Positions 17,169 to 25,714 of a stretch of 64,000 nt of DNA are shown here, one piece after another (position 1 is the stretch's first letter; every line of letters starts with the position of its first letter). Under the pieces are notes generated by a model, which saw only the letters and a list, made by a program, of their open reading frames with translations, was not told the origin of the DNA and made no database searches. A program made the position numbers and the translations under genes. The DNA is from Stenotrophomonas sp. 24(2023) (lineage in GTDB: Bacteria > Pseudomonadota > Gammaproteobacteria > Xanthomonadales > Xanthomonadaceae): NCBI RefSeq assembly GCF_030913365.1, contig NZ_CP133160.1:3014001-3078000 (forward strand), in the 5' to 3' direction.

Positions 17169-17696
17169 GTGGGGCATGCGGTGTTGTCCATTCCCGAGCT
17201 GCACACCCCGCGCCTGCGCCTGCGTGCGCAGGCGCTGGAAGATTTCCCGGCCTATGCCGCGTTCCTGGCGTCGCCGCGTGCGGCGGGCATGGGCGGCCCG
17301 TTCGACCGCGTGGCAGCGTGGGGCCAGTTCTGCCACGACCTGGCCGGCTGGGCCCTGTTCGGCCATGGCGCGTTGATGATCGAACGGCGCAGCGATGGCT
17401 GCTGCCTCGGCCAGGTGGGCATCAACCATGGCCCGCTGTTCCCGGAAAAGGAACTGGGCTGGCTGCTGTACGACGGCCATGAAGGGCACGGCTATGCCAG
17501 CGAGGCGGCCATCGCGCTGCGCGACTGGGCCTTCCGTGCCGGCGGCCTGCAGACGCTGGTCAGCTACATGGCGCCGGACAACCTGGCCTCGCAGGCGGTG
17601 GCACGGCGGCTGGGCGGCGTGCTCGACCCGCAGGCCGCGCGCAGCGATCCGCAGGATCTGGCGTTCCGCTACCGCAGGGCCGCGGCCGGCACGTAG
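17169..17696 (+). CDS. GNAT N-acetyltransferase (RimJ/RimL-like)
   Basis: About 175 residues of the Acetyltransf_3 type: TPRLRLRAQALEDFPAYAAFLASP at the start, LGQVGINHG in the core strands, the ELGWLLYDGHEGHGYASEA acetyl-CoA loop and MAPDNLASQAVARRLGG near the end. The start is uncertain: GTG at 17169 or GTG at 17181 are both possible and no strong ribosome site is visible. Substrate may be an amino group on a protein or small molecule. Confidence 0.82.
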   Translation: MGHAVLSIPELHTPRLRLRAQALEDFPAYAAFLASPRAAGMGGPFDRVAAWGQFCHDLAGWALFGHGALMIERRSDGCCLGQVGINHGPLFPEKELGWLLYDGHEGHGYASEAAIALRDWAFRAGGLQTLVSYMAPDNLASQAVARRLGGVLDPQAARSDPQDLAFRYRRAAAGT

Positions 17697-17717
17697 CCGG
17701 CGCCGCGGCGGCGCGGT

Positions 17718-18137
17718 TCAGTCCAGGGGCACCAGGATCGGCGCACCGGGCTTCTTCAGCAGCAGCACCACGAAGCGTGCCGGTTCGCTGGTGCTGGCAT
17801 TGCGGCCCACGGTGTGCAGATCGTTGGGGCCTTCGTACCAGGTGTCGCCCGCATGCAGCGTCACCTCCGGCTGTCCCTTCACGCCCATCACGATGCTGCC
17901 TTCAAGCACATACACAAAGACGTCGGCATCGTGGCGATGGCCGGCATCGCGCGCGCCGGGCGGGTACTCCACGGTGATCATCGTGGCCTCCCGCCCGGGA
18001 ATGTCGGGCAGGGCGCGGGTCATCAGTTCAGTGACACGCGCGTGCGGCGTGGCTGCTGGTGCAGCGGGTGCGGCGCTGGCCAGCAGGGGGGCGGAAACAC
18101 CCAGCAGGAACAGGGTGCTGGCGAAGTGTCGGGTCAT
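17718..18137 (-). CDS. Secreted single-domain cupin
   Basis: A 139-residue protein with a signal peptide (about residues 1-24, ending ASAAPA) and a small beta-barrel cupin. The metal motif is partly kept: HRHDADVFVYVLEGSIVMGV followed by GDTWYEGPNDLHTVG. The ATG at 18137 is chosen because the signal peptide starts there. It is next to an AhpD-like gene on the same strand (66-bp gap) and divergent from a LysR/NmrA pair, a set often seen in small redox or quinone-related loci. Function unknown. Confidence 0.87.
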   Translation of the reverse strand: MTRHFASTLFLLGVSAPLLASAAPAAPAATPHARVTELMTRALPDIPGREATMITVEYPPGARDAGHRHDADVFVYVLEGSIVMGVKGQPEVTLHAGDTWYEGPNDLHTVGRNASTSEPARFVVLLLKKPGAPILVPLD

Positions 18138-18203
18138 GGTCAGGTCCTCGGGGAAGGGGAGACCGGCGCAGGCCGGTGGTGCATGCGCGGCAGCCATCGC
18201 CGC

Positions 18204-18686
18204 TCAGCCGGACAGGCCGGCCTTGTCCAGCCCGAAGGCGGTATCCAGGCCGCCGGGGGGCGTGCGGAAGGCCACGTTCAGGCGGTTCCAGCCGTTGATC
18301 ACCATGACCACGTAGGTCAGCTCGACCAGCTCGCGGTCGGACAGTTCGGCGCGCACCTGCACGTACACGTCATCGGCCACATGGCCGCCGGTAAGTGAGG
18401 TCACGGCTTCGGTCCAGGCCAGTGCGGCGCGCTCGCGCGCGGTGAACAGCGGCGAGTCACGCCAGGTCGCGACATGGTGCAGGCGCAGTTCCCGTTCGCC
18501 GTGCAGCCGTGCGCGCTTGACGTGCAGATCCACGCAGAACGTGCAGCCGTTGAGCTGCGAGGCGCGGATGTCCACCAGTTCGATCAGTTGCGGTGCAAGG
18601 GCGCTCTGCTTCAGCTGCTGCGACAGCCTGGCAAAGGCCTGGAACAGGTCGGGGGCCAGCTGCAGGTGGTCGGGGCGGGGTGTCAT
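18204..18686 (-). CDS. AhpD-like carboxymuconolactone-decarboxylase-family protein
   Basis: A 160-residue all-helical protein with the AhpD signature C48-T-F-C51 followed by H55 (NGCTFCVDLH), the peroxidase-type redox pair and proton relay. It would reduce alkyl hydroperoxides in a thiol-dependent way. It precedes a secreted cupin and is divergent from a LysR regulator (160-bp spacer), which probably controls it. Confidence 0.9.
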   Translation of the reverse strand: MTPRPDHLQLAPDLFQAFARLSQQLKQSALAPQLIELVDIRASQLNGCTFCVDLHVKRARLHGERELRLHHVATWRDSPLFTARERAALAWTEAVTSLTGGHVADDVYVQVRAELSDRELVELTYVVMVINGWNRLNVAFRTPPGGLDTAFGLDKAGLSG

Positions 18687-18845
18687 GGGGGATCCGTGGA
18701 AGGCGATGGGCACAGGCTAGGCCGGTGCCTGGCGGTGCAGAAGGCCTGCCTGCGGTGGCCCTGTGTTGCCGGTGGCACACCAATGCGTTGTCACGCCGCG
18801 GGCCGCCGCCGCGTCCTGGTCCATGCCCCCCGACTGGATGCGCCC

Positions 18846-19835
18846 ATGTCCCATCGCCCTGCGCTGTTGCCATCGGATCCACTGCCCGACCCGCTGGCCC
18901 ATGGTTTCGCCACGCACTACACCGGCGTGGTCGCGTTCCTGGCGGTGGCCCGCGAGGGCAGCTTCGCGCAGGCCGGGCGGCGGCTGGGCATTGGCCGGTC
19001 CGCCGTCAGCCGCCAGGTGCAGAAGCTGGAAGACCAGCTCGGTGCGCGGCTGTTCCTGCGCACCACGCGACGCACCGCATTGACCCGCGAAGGCGAGCGC
19101 TTCCATGCGCAATGCCAGCCGGGCATTGCCAGCATCGTGCAGGCCATGGACGAGCTTCGCGCATTGCGCCAGGGGCCACCCCGCGGCACGGTGCGCATCC
19201 AGGCCTCCACCGGCTTCGGCCGTGCGGTGCTGGCCCCGTTGCTGGCGGGCTTCCACGCGCAGTATCCGCAGGTGGTGCTGGACCTGCAGCTGGACGATCG
19301 TGCGGCGGCCTTCGAGCGCGACCGGGTGGACATCGCCTTCCACGATGGCGTGCTGGCCGACAGCCCGTTGATCGCCCGCCCGGTGCTGCCGATGGCGCTG
19401 CACCTGTGTGCGGCGCCCGCCTATGCCGCAGGCCATGGCCTGCCGCGCACCCTGGCCGAGCTGGCCAGCCACGCCGCCGTGCACCACCGCCTGCCCGATG
19501 GGCAGTGGCAGGCGTGGACGCTGCAGGCCGGTGGGCAGCTGCAGCGGCTGTTGCCGCCGGCGGCCTGCGTGTTCAATGACAGCACGCTGGTGCTGGAGGC
19601 CGTGCTGGCAGGGCAGGGGCTGGCGCAGTTGCCTGCGTGCCTGGCCGGCCCATGGCTGCGCAGCGGCCAGCTCATCGCCTGCCTGCCGGCCTGCATGCCG
19701 GCGCCGCAGCAGCACTGGCTCTGTTACCCGAGCCGGCAGCACCTGCCGGCGCGTACGCGCGCCTTCATCGACTACATCGTCCCGCGCCTGCGCGCGCTGG
19801 ACGCACCGCCTGCGCCGGTTGCCGCGGCGGCCTGA
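18846..19835 (+). CDS. LysR-family transcriptional regulator
   Basis: A 329-residue LTTR. The N-terminal winged helix (residues about 25-85) contains FLAVAREGSFAQAGRRLGIG and SAVSRQVQKLEDQLGARLF; the effector domain follows (VRIQASTGFGRAVLAPLLAGF). The unusual 20-residue N-terminal extension and alanine/proline-rich tail are not conserved features. It lies divergent to the AhpD/cupin genes and 26 bp before an NmrA-like gene, so both are candidate targets. Confidence 0.93.
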   Translation: MSHRPALLPSDPLPDPLAHGFATHYTGVVAFLAVAREGSFAQAGRRLGIGRSAVSRQVQKLEDQLGARLFLRTTRRTALTREGERFHAQCQPGIASIVQAMDELRALRQGPPRGTVRIQASTGFGRAVLAPLLAGFHAQYPQVVLDLQLDDRAAAFERDRVDIAFHDGVLADSPLIARPVLPMALHLCAAPAYAAGHGLPRTLAELASHAAVHHRLPDGQWQAWTLQAGGQLQRLLPPAACVFNDSTLVLEAVLAGQGLAQLPACLAGPWLRSGQLIACLPACMPAPQQHWLCYPSRQHLPARTRAFIDYIVPRLRALDAPPAPVAAAA

Positions 19836-19861
19836 TCCCTTTTCCCAACGGAGTGCAGTAC

Positions 19862-20623
19862 ATGAAGATCGTGGTCATCGGTGGTACCGGGCTGATTGGC
19901 GGCAAGGTGGTGCAACGCCTGCGCGCGCAGGCCCACGACGTGCTGGCTGCATCACCGGCCAGCGGCGTGGATGCCTATACCGGGCAAGGCCTCGCCGATG
20001 CGCTGGCCGGTGCGGCGGCGGTGGTGGATCTGGCCAACGCGCCCTCGTTCGCAGATGCCGACGTGCTGGATTTCTTCCAGACCGCAGGCCGCCACCTGCA
20101 GCAGGCCGCTGCGGCGGCCGCGGTGCGCCATCATGTGGCGCTGTCGGTGGTGGGGGCGGACCGCCTGCCCGACAGTGGCTACCTGCGTGGCAAGCTGGCC
20201 CAGGAAGCGTTGCTGAAGGACGCCGGCCGCGACTACACGCTGCTGCGTTCCACCCAGTTCTTCGAGTTCCTGGGCGGCATCGTGCAGGCCGCCGAGCAGG
20301 CAGGGCGCATCCACCTGGCACCGGTTTCCGTGCAGCCGATCGCTGCCGATGATGTGGCCGATGCCGTCGTGGCCGCCGTCCTGCGCGTGCCGGCCAACGC
20401 GACGATCGAGATTGCCGGGCCGCAGCGCGTGCAGTTGGATGCATTGGCGCGCGAGTTCCTGCGTGTCAGCGGTGACACCCGCACGGTGCAGAGCGATCCG
20501 CAGGCCACCTACTTTGGCGCCCGCCTGCAGGCGGACTCGCTGGTGCCCTTTGGTGAGGCCTGGCTGGGCCGGCTGGATTTCCGTGCGTGGTGGGCGCGGC
20601 AGCCGGTGCGGTTGCCGGCCTGA
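19862..20623 (+). CDS. NmrA/SDR-a-like NAD(P)-binding protein
   Basis: A 253-residue atypical SDR. MKIVVIGGTGLIGGKVVQRL is the Rossmann dinucleotide motif; the catalytic Tyr/Lys pair appears only as Y-x-x-x-K in SGYLRGKLAQ. The C-terminal part is variable, as in NmrA/YtfG-type proteins that bind or reduce small quinones or sense redox state. It is 26 bp after the LysR gene and probably co-transcribed with it. Confidence 0.88.
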   Translation: MKIVVIGGTGLIGGKVVQRLRAQAHDVLAASPASGVDAYTGQGLADALAGAAAVVDLANAPSFADADVLDFFQTAGRHLQQAAAAAAVRHHVALSVVGADRLPDSGYLRGKLAQEALLKDAGRDYTLLRSTQFFEFLGGIVQAAEQAGRIHLAPVSVQPIAADDVADAVVAAVLRVPANATIEIAGPQRVQLDALAREFLRVSGDTRTVQSDPQATYFGARLQADSLVPFGEAWLGRLDFRAWWARQPVRLPA

Positions 20624-20637
20624 GTGGGCAACCGCAC
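20606..20637. terminator. Bidirectional hairpin between convergent genes
   Basis: A perfect 11-bp inverted repeat (GTGCGGTTGCC / GGCAACCGCAC) with a 10-nt loop spans the stop codon of the NmrA-like gene and ends just before the stop of the convergent cupin-DUF2867 gene. There is no T run, so it is a hairpin-type end signal rather than a textbook intrinsic terminator. Confidence 0.6.
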
Positions 20638-20641
20638 GGTT

Positions 20642-22036
20642 TCAGGCGGGCGCGGGATTGGCACGCTCGCAGGTCGCGGTGTACAGCTCCGGCGCCACGG
20701 CATGTTCGGCAGCGCGTCGCAGCAGCGCCGGGGCGATGTGGTGGCGATGTACGGGATCGATCAGCTGCATGTAGAGGCGGCCGAACAGGTTCAGGGTCAG
20801 CACGCGGGTGGCCAGTGTGGCCTGGACCTGCCCGTCGTCGAGCAGCTGCACGCTGACGCTGCTGCGGAAGCGCAGGTGACGATCATCGGCGCCCAGCAGT
20901 ACCTCGGCATGGCGATCGCTTGTATCGGTGTGCTGGCTGAGCACCGGGAACCGGCCGACGAAGTGCTGGCGCGCATCCGTGGACAGCAGCGACGATACCG
21001 GGCAGCCCAGCGGTGATGTGCGCAGGCGCAGCGGGGCGACCAGCTGGTTGCGCAGCGCCATCAGGTAACCCACGGTGCCGGGTGGGTTGAGCAGGAAGCC
21101 TTCCAGTATCAGGGCCAGCACCTGTGACGCGCGCAGCCCGTCGAACTGTCCAGCGCGGAAGGTCAGCGTTGCCTGGTCATCGTGGTGGCAGAGGGGCAGG
21201 GCATCGGCCAGCATCCCGGCAGCCGGGGCGCGGCTGGAGAGCACGCGGGCGGCAGGCGTGGCGCGTTCGACGTAGCCGCGCAGGGCACCACGCCGCCAGC
21301 GGCGCAGGCGCCCGCCCAGCCCACGTGCCTGCCGGCACAGGCGACCGGCCAGGCTGGGCGCAGTGGCCTGCAGGGAAAGCTGGACCAGCGGCGCCGCCTG
21401 CAGCACCTGCTGGTTGGGCTGGCAGGCTGCTGGCAGGGTCTGGGTCAGCGAGGGGATATCCGCAGCGTTGTCCAGCACCTGCCGGCGCTGCAGCATGCTC
21501 AACGCGCCCGCCAGTTCATTGCTGTGGCACGAGAGTGCGAACAGCGCCGGATGGCCGGGGTGGCGCGGAACGAACTGATGCCAGGTGCCACCCCCGAAGC
21601 GGACGGTAAACAGGCAGTCCGGTGGAATCTGCACACGCCGCAGTGCGCGGGAGAAGGCCGCCGGGTCCTGTGCAAGCTGTGCGTCGGATGTCATTGCAAA
21701 GCGAAGCTCCGCACCGCTGCTGCCGGCGATGGCGGTGAACATGCGGGGGCCGGCATGGCGATGGAACGGATGGCCGTCGTTGCCGACTGCGAAGCTGTAG
21801 AGCGAGGAAGGGTCCTGCCGGTCGGTGTGCATACCCCCCAGGCGTGCGGACGGTTCATCCAGCGCATCGATGAAATCCGGATGGTGCTGCTGGCGGGCAA
21901 CCGCATCGGCGATCAGCGGATCGCCGGCACCGATGCCCAGCTGGGCGATCAGGGTGACCTCGACGGGACCGGCTCCGGCTTGTGCCGGCAACTGGAGGCA
22001 TGGAAACGAACGGCGGGTGCGGGTCGAACCAGGCAT
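20642..22036 (-). CDS. Cupin-like plus DUF2867 two-domain protein
   Basis: A 464-residue protein that appears to join two modules. Residues about 55-170 look like a cupin-type sensor (GHPFHRHAGPRMF, later FGGGTWHQFVPR). Residues about 290-464 match DUF2867 (HAEVLLGADDRHLRFRSSV, then LYMQLIDPVHRHHIAPALLRRA). The middle is basic and low in predicted structure. It is the second gene after an ArsR regulator (13-bp gap), so its expression is probably controlled by that repressor. No enzymatic function can be assigned. Confidence 0.75.
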   Translation of the reverse strand: MPGSTRTRRSFPCLQLPAQAGAGPVEVTLIAQLGIGAGDPLIADAVARQQHHPDFIDALDEPSARLGGMHTDRQDPSSLYSFAVGNDGHPFHRHAGPRMFTAIAGSSGAELRFAMTSDAQLAQDPAAFSRALRRVQIPPDCLFTVRFGGGTWHQFVPRHPGHPALFALSCHSNELAGALSMLQRRQVLDNAADIPSLTQTLPAACQPNQQVLQAAPLVQLSLQATAPSLAGRLCRQARGLGGRLRRWRRGALRGYVERATPAARVLSSRAPAAGMLADALPLCHHDDQATLTFRAGQFDGLRASQVLALILEGFLLNPPGTVGYLMALRNQLVAPLRLRTSPLGCPVSSLLSTDARQHFVGRFPVLSQHTDTSDRHAEVLLGADDRHLRFRSSVSVQLLDDGQVQATLATRVLTLNLFGRLYMQLIDPVHRHHIAPALLRRAAEHAVAPELYTATCERANPAPA

Positions 22037-22049
22037 CGCAGGATTCCTT

Positions 22050-22361
22050 TCAGCGGGCGGGGGACTTGCGGCGTGCGCGGGCTTCGCGCTTGATCGGGCC
22101 GCCGACCGGACAGACTTCGGCGGCCCAGGAAAACAGCGTGTTGGCCAAGCGGTCGGGCACCTGACGGAAATACACGAACTGGCCACGCTTTTCGCGTTCC
22201 ACCAGCCCGGCTTCTTCGAGGATGCGCAGGTGGCTGGACAGCGCGGGCTTGCTGAAGTCGAAGCGCGCGGCCAGTTCGCCTGCGCTCAGTTCACCGGCGC
22301 TGAGGTAGGCCAGGATCTGGCGGCGAGCGCTGGAGGCCAGGGCTTCGAAGATGCGGTCCAT
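22050..22361 (-). CDS. ArsR-family repressor (SdpR-like, no metal cysteines)
   Basis: A 103-residue winged-helix protein: IFEALASSARRQILAYLSAGELSAGELA, recognition helix FSKPALSSHLRIL and wing VEREKRGQFVYFR. It has one Cys near the C-terminus (EVCPVGG) but none of the ELCVCDL-type metal sites of ArsR/SmtB sensors, so it fits the SdpR-like group that does not sense arsenic. It heads a two-gene operon with the cupin-DUF2867 gene and has an AT-rich inverted repeat immediately upstream. Confidence 0.92.
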   Translation of the reverse strand: MDRIFEALASSARRQILAYLSAGELSAGELAARFDFSKPALSSHLRILEEAGLVEREKRGQFVYFRQVPDRLANTLFSWAAEVCPVGGPIKREARARRKSPAR

Positions 22362-22370
22362 GGAGTGTAG

Positions 22371-22390
22371 TTAATTAATAAGTTAATTGA
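22371..22390. promoter_or_regulatory. AT-rich inverted repeat, likely ArsR operator
   Basis: TTAATTAA-TAAG-TTAATTGA lies 9 bp before the ArsR start codon. The two 8-bp arms match at 7 of 8 positions as an inverted repeat. It stands out in a GC-rich chromosome and has the size usual for ArsR-family 12-2-12-type operators, so autorepression is likely. Confidence 0.6.
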
Positions 22391-22466
22391 TGATCCGTCG
22401 CCGCCCGCAGGCTGTCAAGGGACGGGCGGGAGCAGCCGGCTTGCGGCCGGCCCCACCTGTGTTATC

Positions 22467-22480
22467 GTTTATCGATAAAC
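22467..22480. promoter_or_regulatory. Perfect 14-bp palindrome upstream of DUF2975-XRE
   Basis: GTTTATCGATAAAC is a perfect palindrome 38 bp before the DUF2975 start, with an extra TTATCG half-copy just before it (22462-22467). Dimeric XRE regulators bind such sites, so it is the probable self-operator of the small XRE protein encoded two genes on. Confidence 0.6.
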
Positions 22481-22518
22481 CCACCCGGGCGGCACCACCG
22501 CCCCCTGCCGGAGGCCGC

Positions 22519-23067
22519 TTGACCCGTCGTCCTGCCCGCGCACAGTCTGCGCGCGGCCTGTTCACCCTGGCCCACGCTGCCGTACAGGCCGTGCGCGCCC
22601 TGTGCTGGCTGGGCATCCTGGCCGCGCTGCTGGCCATCCCGCTGGTCGCCCATGACCGCCGCTGGCTGCTCGATACCGTGCATGACACCACGGCGGCGGC
22701 CGCCCACGGCACGCACCTGTTCCTGCATTTCTGCCTGGGCCTGGTCGCCATCGTGGCGCTGCTGGCGCTGTCGCTGGTGTTCCTGCGCCACCTGGGCCGG
22801 CTGCTGCGTTCGGCGGCATCGGAGCGGCCGTTCACCCATGCCAACGCCCAGCGCCTGCAGCGCATGGCATGGCTGATGCTGGCCATGGAAGTGCTGTCGA
22901 TCGTGATCGGTGTCTATGCCCGCTGGATGGGGCCGGATTTCGCCTGGATGGAAATCGGCGGCGGCATGTCCATCACCGGCCTGATCGCGGTGCTGATGCT
23001 GTTCGTGCTGGCGCGGGTGTTCACGGTGGGCGCGGCGATGCGCGATGACCTGGACGGTGTGATCTGA
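22519..23067 (+). CDS. DUF2975 membrane protein
   Basis: A 182-residue protein with four hydrophobic segments (near residues 25-45, 68-92, 118-135 and 150-170), matching the DUF2975 (YoaS-like) family. TTG at 22519 is chosen because GGAGG lies 5 bp upstream (22510-22514) and an upstream in-frame ATG would add a non-conserved stretch overlapping the palindrome. It is followed after 13 bp by a small XRE regulator, the usual partner of this family. Its function is unknown. Confidence 0.82.
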   Translation: MTRRPARAQSARGLFTLAHAAVQAVRALCWLGILAALLAIPLVAHDRRWLLDTVHDTTAAAAHGTHLFLHFCLGLVAIVALLALSLVFLRHLGRLLRSAASERPFTHANAQRLQRMAWLMLAMEVLSIVIGVYARWMGPDFAWMEIGGGMSITGLIAVLMLFVLARVFTVGAAMRDDLDGVI

Positions 23068-23080
23068 TGAAGGTGACCTG

Positions 23081-23305
23081 ATGGCCATCATCATCACCCT
23101 CGACCGCATGCTGCAGGAACGGGGCATGACCCTGTCCGAGCTGGCCGGGCGCGTCGACCTGACGCTGGCCAACCTGTCGATACTGAAGACCGGCAAGGCG
23201 CGCGCCATCCGTTTTTCCACCCTCGATGCGATCTGCCGCGAGCTGCAATGCACGCCGGGCGACCTGCTGGGCCACGATCCGTCGCGGCCGCAGGAGGCCG
23301 AGTGA
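23081..23305 (+). CDS. Small XRE/Cro-type regulator (YozG-like)
   Basis: A 74-residue protein that is almost entirely one Cro/C1 helix-turn-helix: MTLSELAGRVDLTLANLSILKTGKARAI, then FSTLDAICRELQCTPGDLL. It is the standard partner of DUF2975 membrane proteins. The pair probably forms a membrane-linked regulatory module; the palindrome at 22467-22480 is its likely binding site. Confidence 0.93.
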   Translation: MAIIITLDRMLQERGMTLSELAGRVDLTLANLSILKTGKARAIRFSTLDAICRELQCTPGDLLGHDPSRPQEAE

Positions 23306-23356
23306 GCCGCACCGCATCGATCCCGCTTTTCCCTTTACTGACGAAACGGACCTGCA

Positions 23357-24895
23357 ATGGAATGGTTGGCTGACCCCTCGATATGGATGGGCCTTGCAAC
23401 GCTGGTGGTGCTGGAGATCGTGCTCGGCATCGACAACCTGGTGTTCATCGCGATCCTGGCCGACAAGCTGCCGCCGCACCAGCGCGACCGCGCACGCGTG
23501 CTGGGCCTGACCCTGGCCCTGCTGATGCGCCTGGTGCTGCTGGCAGCGCTGGCCTGGATCATGAAGCTGACCGAGCCGCTGCTGACCCTGTTCGGGCAGA
23601 GCTTTTCCGGCCGCGACCTGATTCTGCTCGGCGGTGGCCTGTTCCTGCTGTTCAAGGGCACGATGGAGCTGCACGAGCGGCTGGAAGGCCGCGCGCACCA
23701 GGATGACGGCAAGAAGGTCTATGCCGGTTTCGGGGTGGTGGTGGCGCAGATCGTGGTGCTCGATGCGGTGTTCTCGCTGGATTCGGTGATCACCGCGGTC
23801 GGCATGGTCGACAACCTGGGCGTGATGTACGCTGCGGTCACCATTGCGATGGCGGTGATGCTGCTGGCCAGCAAGCCGCTCACGCGCTTCGTCAACAGGC
23901 ATCCCACCGTGGTGGTGCTGTGCCTGGGCTTCCTGCTGATGATCGGCTTCAGCCTGGTGGCCGAAGGCCTGGGCTACAAGATCCCGAAGGGGTACCTGTA
24001 CGCGGCCATCGCGTTCTCGATCCTGGTGGAAGCATTCAACCAGTGGGTGCGCTTCAACCGCGAACGCAACGAGCGCCGGCAGCCGTTCCGCCAGCGCACC
24101 GCCGATGCCGTGCTGCGCCTGCTGGGCGCGCGCCCGAGCCACGGTCAGGACGATGCGCACGACGAGGATGCCGAGGCGGGCGAGGAGCGCCTGCAGCCGG
24201 CCGAGCACGAGATGATCCGCAGCGTGCTGGGTCTGGCCGAACGGCCGGTGTCCAGCGTGATGACGGTACGTGCCGATGTGCAGTGGATCGACATGGCGCG
24301 CGGCCACGACGAGGTGGTGGCGCGGCTGGTGGCCACCCCGCATACGCGCCTGCTGGTGGGCGAGGGCGACCTGGACAGCCTGCGTGGCGTGGTGCAGAGC
24401 CGCGACCTGCTGGCCGACCTGCTGCAGGGCAGGCCGCTGCAGCTGGAAACCAACCTGCGCGAGCCGCAGTACGTGCTGTCCAGCGCCAGTGCGCTGCAGG
24501 CCCTGGAACTGATCCGCCAGCATCCGGTGCCGTTGGCGGTGGCCGTTGACGAGTACGGCAGCGTGGAAGGCCTGGTGACCGCCAACGACCTGCTGGCGGC
24601 CATTGCCGGCGACCTGGCCGATACCCAGGACGAGCGTTACGGCGTGGTGGCGCAGGGCGAGGATCGCTGGGAAGCCGACGGCGCGTTGACCCTGGACGAT
24701 CTGCAGCGGCTGGCCCACATCGCACTGCCGCGCAGTGCCGATTACATGACCATTTCCGGGCTGGTGCTGGAACAGCTGGGCCGCCTGCCGGACGTGGGCG
24801 ATGCCGTGGACGTGGCCGGCTACCGCATCACCGTGCTGGCGATGGAAAAGCGGCGCATCGCCCGCCTCACGCTGGAACGGACCGCTGAAAGCTGA
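23357..24895 (+). CDS. TerC-CBS-CorC_HlyC membrane protein (YoaE/YgdQ type)
   Basis: A 512-residue protein. Residues 1-230 are a seven-helix TerC domain with the conserved acidic residues in [11 protein letters not shown] and [18 protein letters not shown]; residues about 290-410 are paired CBS domains; residues about 430-508 are a CorC_HlyC transporter-associated domain. Length agrees with E. coli YoaE/YgdQ (about 520). TerC relatives export manganese or other divalent metals and aid metallation of exported proteins; the CBS pair likely senses adenine nucleotides. It is preceded by a 51-bp gap after the XRE gene. Confidence 0.93.
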   Translation: MEWLADPSIWMGLATLVVLEIVLGIDNLVFIAILADKLPPHQRDRARVLGLTLALLMRLVLLAALAWIMKLTEPLLTLFGQSFSGRDLILLGGGLFLLFKGTMELHERLEGRAHQDDGKKVYAGFGVVVAQIVVLDAVFSLDSVITAVGMVDNLGVMYAAVTIAMAVMLLASKPLTRFVNRHPTVVVLCLGFLLMIGFSLVAEGLGYKIPKGYLYAAIAFSILVEAFNQWVRFNRERNERRQPFRQRTADAVLRLLGARPSHGQDDAHDEDAEAGEERLQPAEHEMIRSVLGLAERPVSSVMTVRADVQWIDMARGHDEVVARLVATPHTRLLVGEGDLDSLRGVVQSRDLLADLLQGRPLQLETNLREPQYVLSSASALQALELIRQHPVPLAVAVDEYGSVEGLVTANDLLAAIAGDLADTQDERYGVVAQGEDRWEADGALTLDDLQRLAHIALPRSADYMTISGLVLEQLGRLPDVGDAVDVAGYRITVLAMEKRRIARLTLERTAES

Positions 24896-24900
24896 CCCCG

Positions 24901-24926
24901 CCGGCGCCGTCAGCCCACGGCGCCGG
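24901..24926. terminator. Hairpin between convergent terC and NAD(P)-binding genes
   Basis: A perfect 10-bp inverted repeat (CCGGCGCCGT / ACGGCGCCGG, 6-nt loop) starts 5 bp after the TerC-type gene's stop and overlaps the end of the convergent gene. No T run follows on either strand. Confidence 0.5.
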
Positions 24927-25578
24927 GTTCCAGGTAGGCCAGTGCTTCGGCGATGGCGTGCGGGCCGGCCGTCAGTTCGATGATGACCCGCCGCACCTGC
25001 GGCCGTTCGACCAGCGCCACCAGCGTGGTGGCCACGTCCTCGCGCGGGATCTGCCCGTAGGCGATGGCCGGCCCGGCGCTGACCCGGCCGGTGCCGGGGG
25101 TGTCCACCAGCGTGCCCGGGCGCAGGATCACCCAGTCCAGCCCGGACTGGGCCAGGCACACATCGGCGGCTTTCTTGACCTCCATGTACACCTCGAAGGT
25201 GTCCGACAGGTGCTTGCCGCGCCCGGCCTCGGGAAACGCCGAGACCAGCAGGAACCGGTGCACGCCGGCCTGGCGTGCGGCGGCCACGGCCAGTTCCAGC
25301 CCACGCCCGTCGATGGCGCGCGTGCGTTCGGCACCGCCCTTGCCACCGGCACCGGCCGTGAACACCAGCACCTCGCTGCCACGCAATGCCTCGGCCAGGC
25401 CGGTGGCGTCGAGCTGTTCCAGATCACCGCTGACCGGCGTGGCACCGGTGGCGGCCAGTGCAGTGGCCTGGCCGGGCTGGCGGTGCAGGGCGCGCACCCT
25501 GTGGCCGCGCGCGGCCAGCTGTGCGACCAGGTGGTGGCCGATCTGGCCGGCGGCACCGATGACGAATACGTGGCTCAT
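24910..25578 (-). CDS. Atypical SDR, NAD(P)H-binding (YwnB/HSCARG-like)
   Basis: A 222-residue protein with MSHVFVIGAAGQIGHHLVAQL Rossmann motif, HRQPGQA after strand 2 (arginine suggests NADP), and FTAGAGGKGGAERTRAIDG; the middle contains LVSAFPEAG and V-x-Y-M-E-V-K. It resembles atypical 5 SDRs that bind NADPH without a classical catalytic tetrad. The start at 25578 gives the family length. It stands alone and its substrate is unknown. Confidence 0.88.
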   Translation of the reverse strand: MSHVFVIGAAGQIGHHLVAQLAARGHRVRALHRQPGQATALAATGATPVSGDLEQLDATGLAEALRGSEVLVFTAGAGGKGGAERTRAIDGRGLELAVAAARQAGVHRFLLVSAFPEAGRGKHLSDTFEVYMEVKKAADVCLAQSGLDWVILRPGTLVDTPGTGRVSAGPAIAYGQIPREDVATTLVALVERPQVRRVIIELTAGPHAIAEALAYLEPGAVG

Positions 25579-25714
25579 GCCAGGCTCCACGGCGGGGGGA
25601 CGCCCATGGTGCCCGCCGTCGTGTTGCCGCGCCGTCATCGTATGGGGTGGCAATGCCCGGTGCGGGCCGTCAGCATAGTCGGCTGCTGTCCTCCCCTTGT
25701 TGCAGGAAACAACC

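Noticed and set aside
22050..22361. Arsenic/zinc-sensing ArsR
   Set aside because: The metal-binding Cys/His motifs are missing; SdpR-like group fits better.
22519..23305. Toxin-antitoxin pair
   Set aside because: The membrane protein is a four-helix DUF2975 protein and the partner a YozG-like XRE regulator; neither resembles known toxins.
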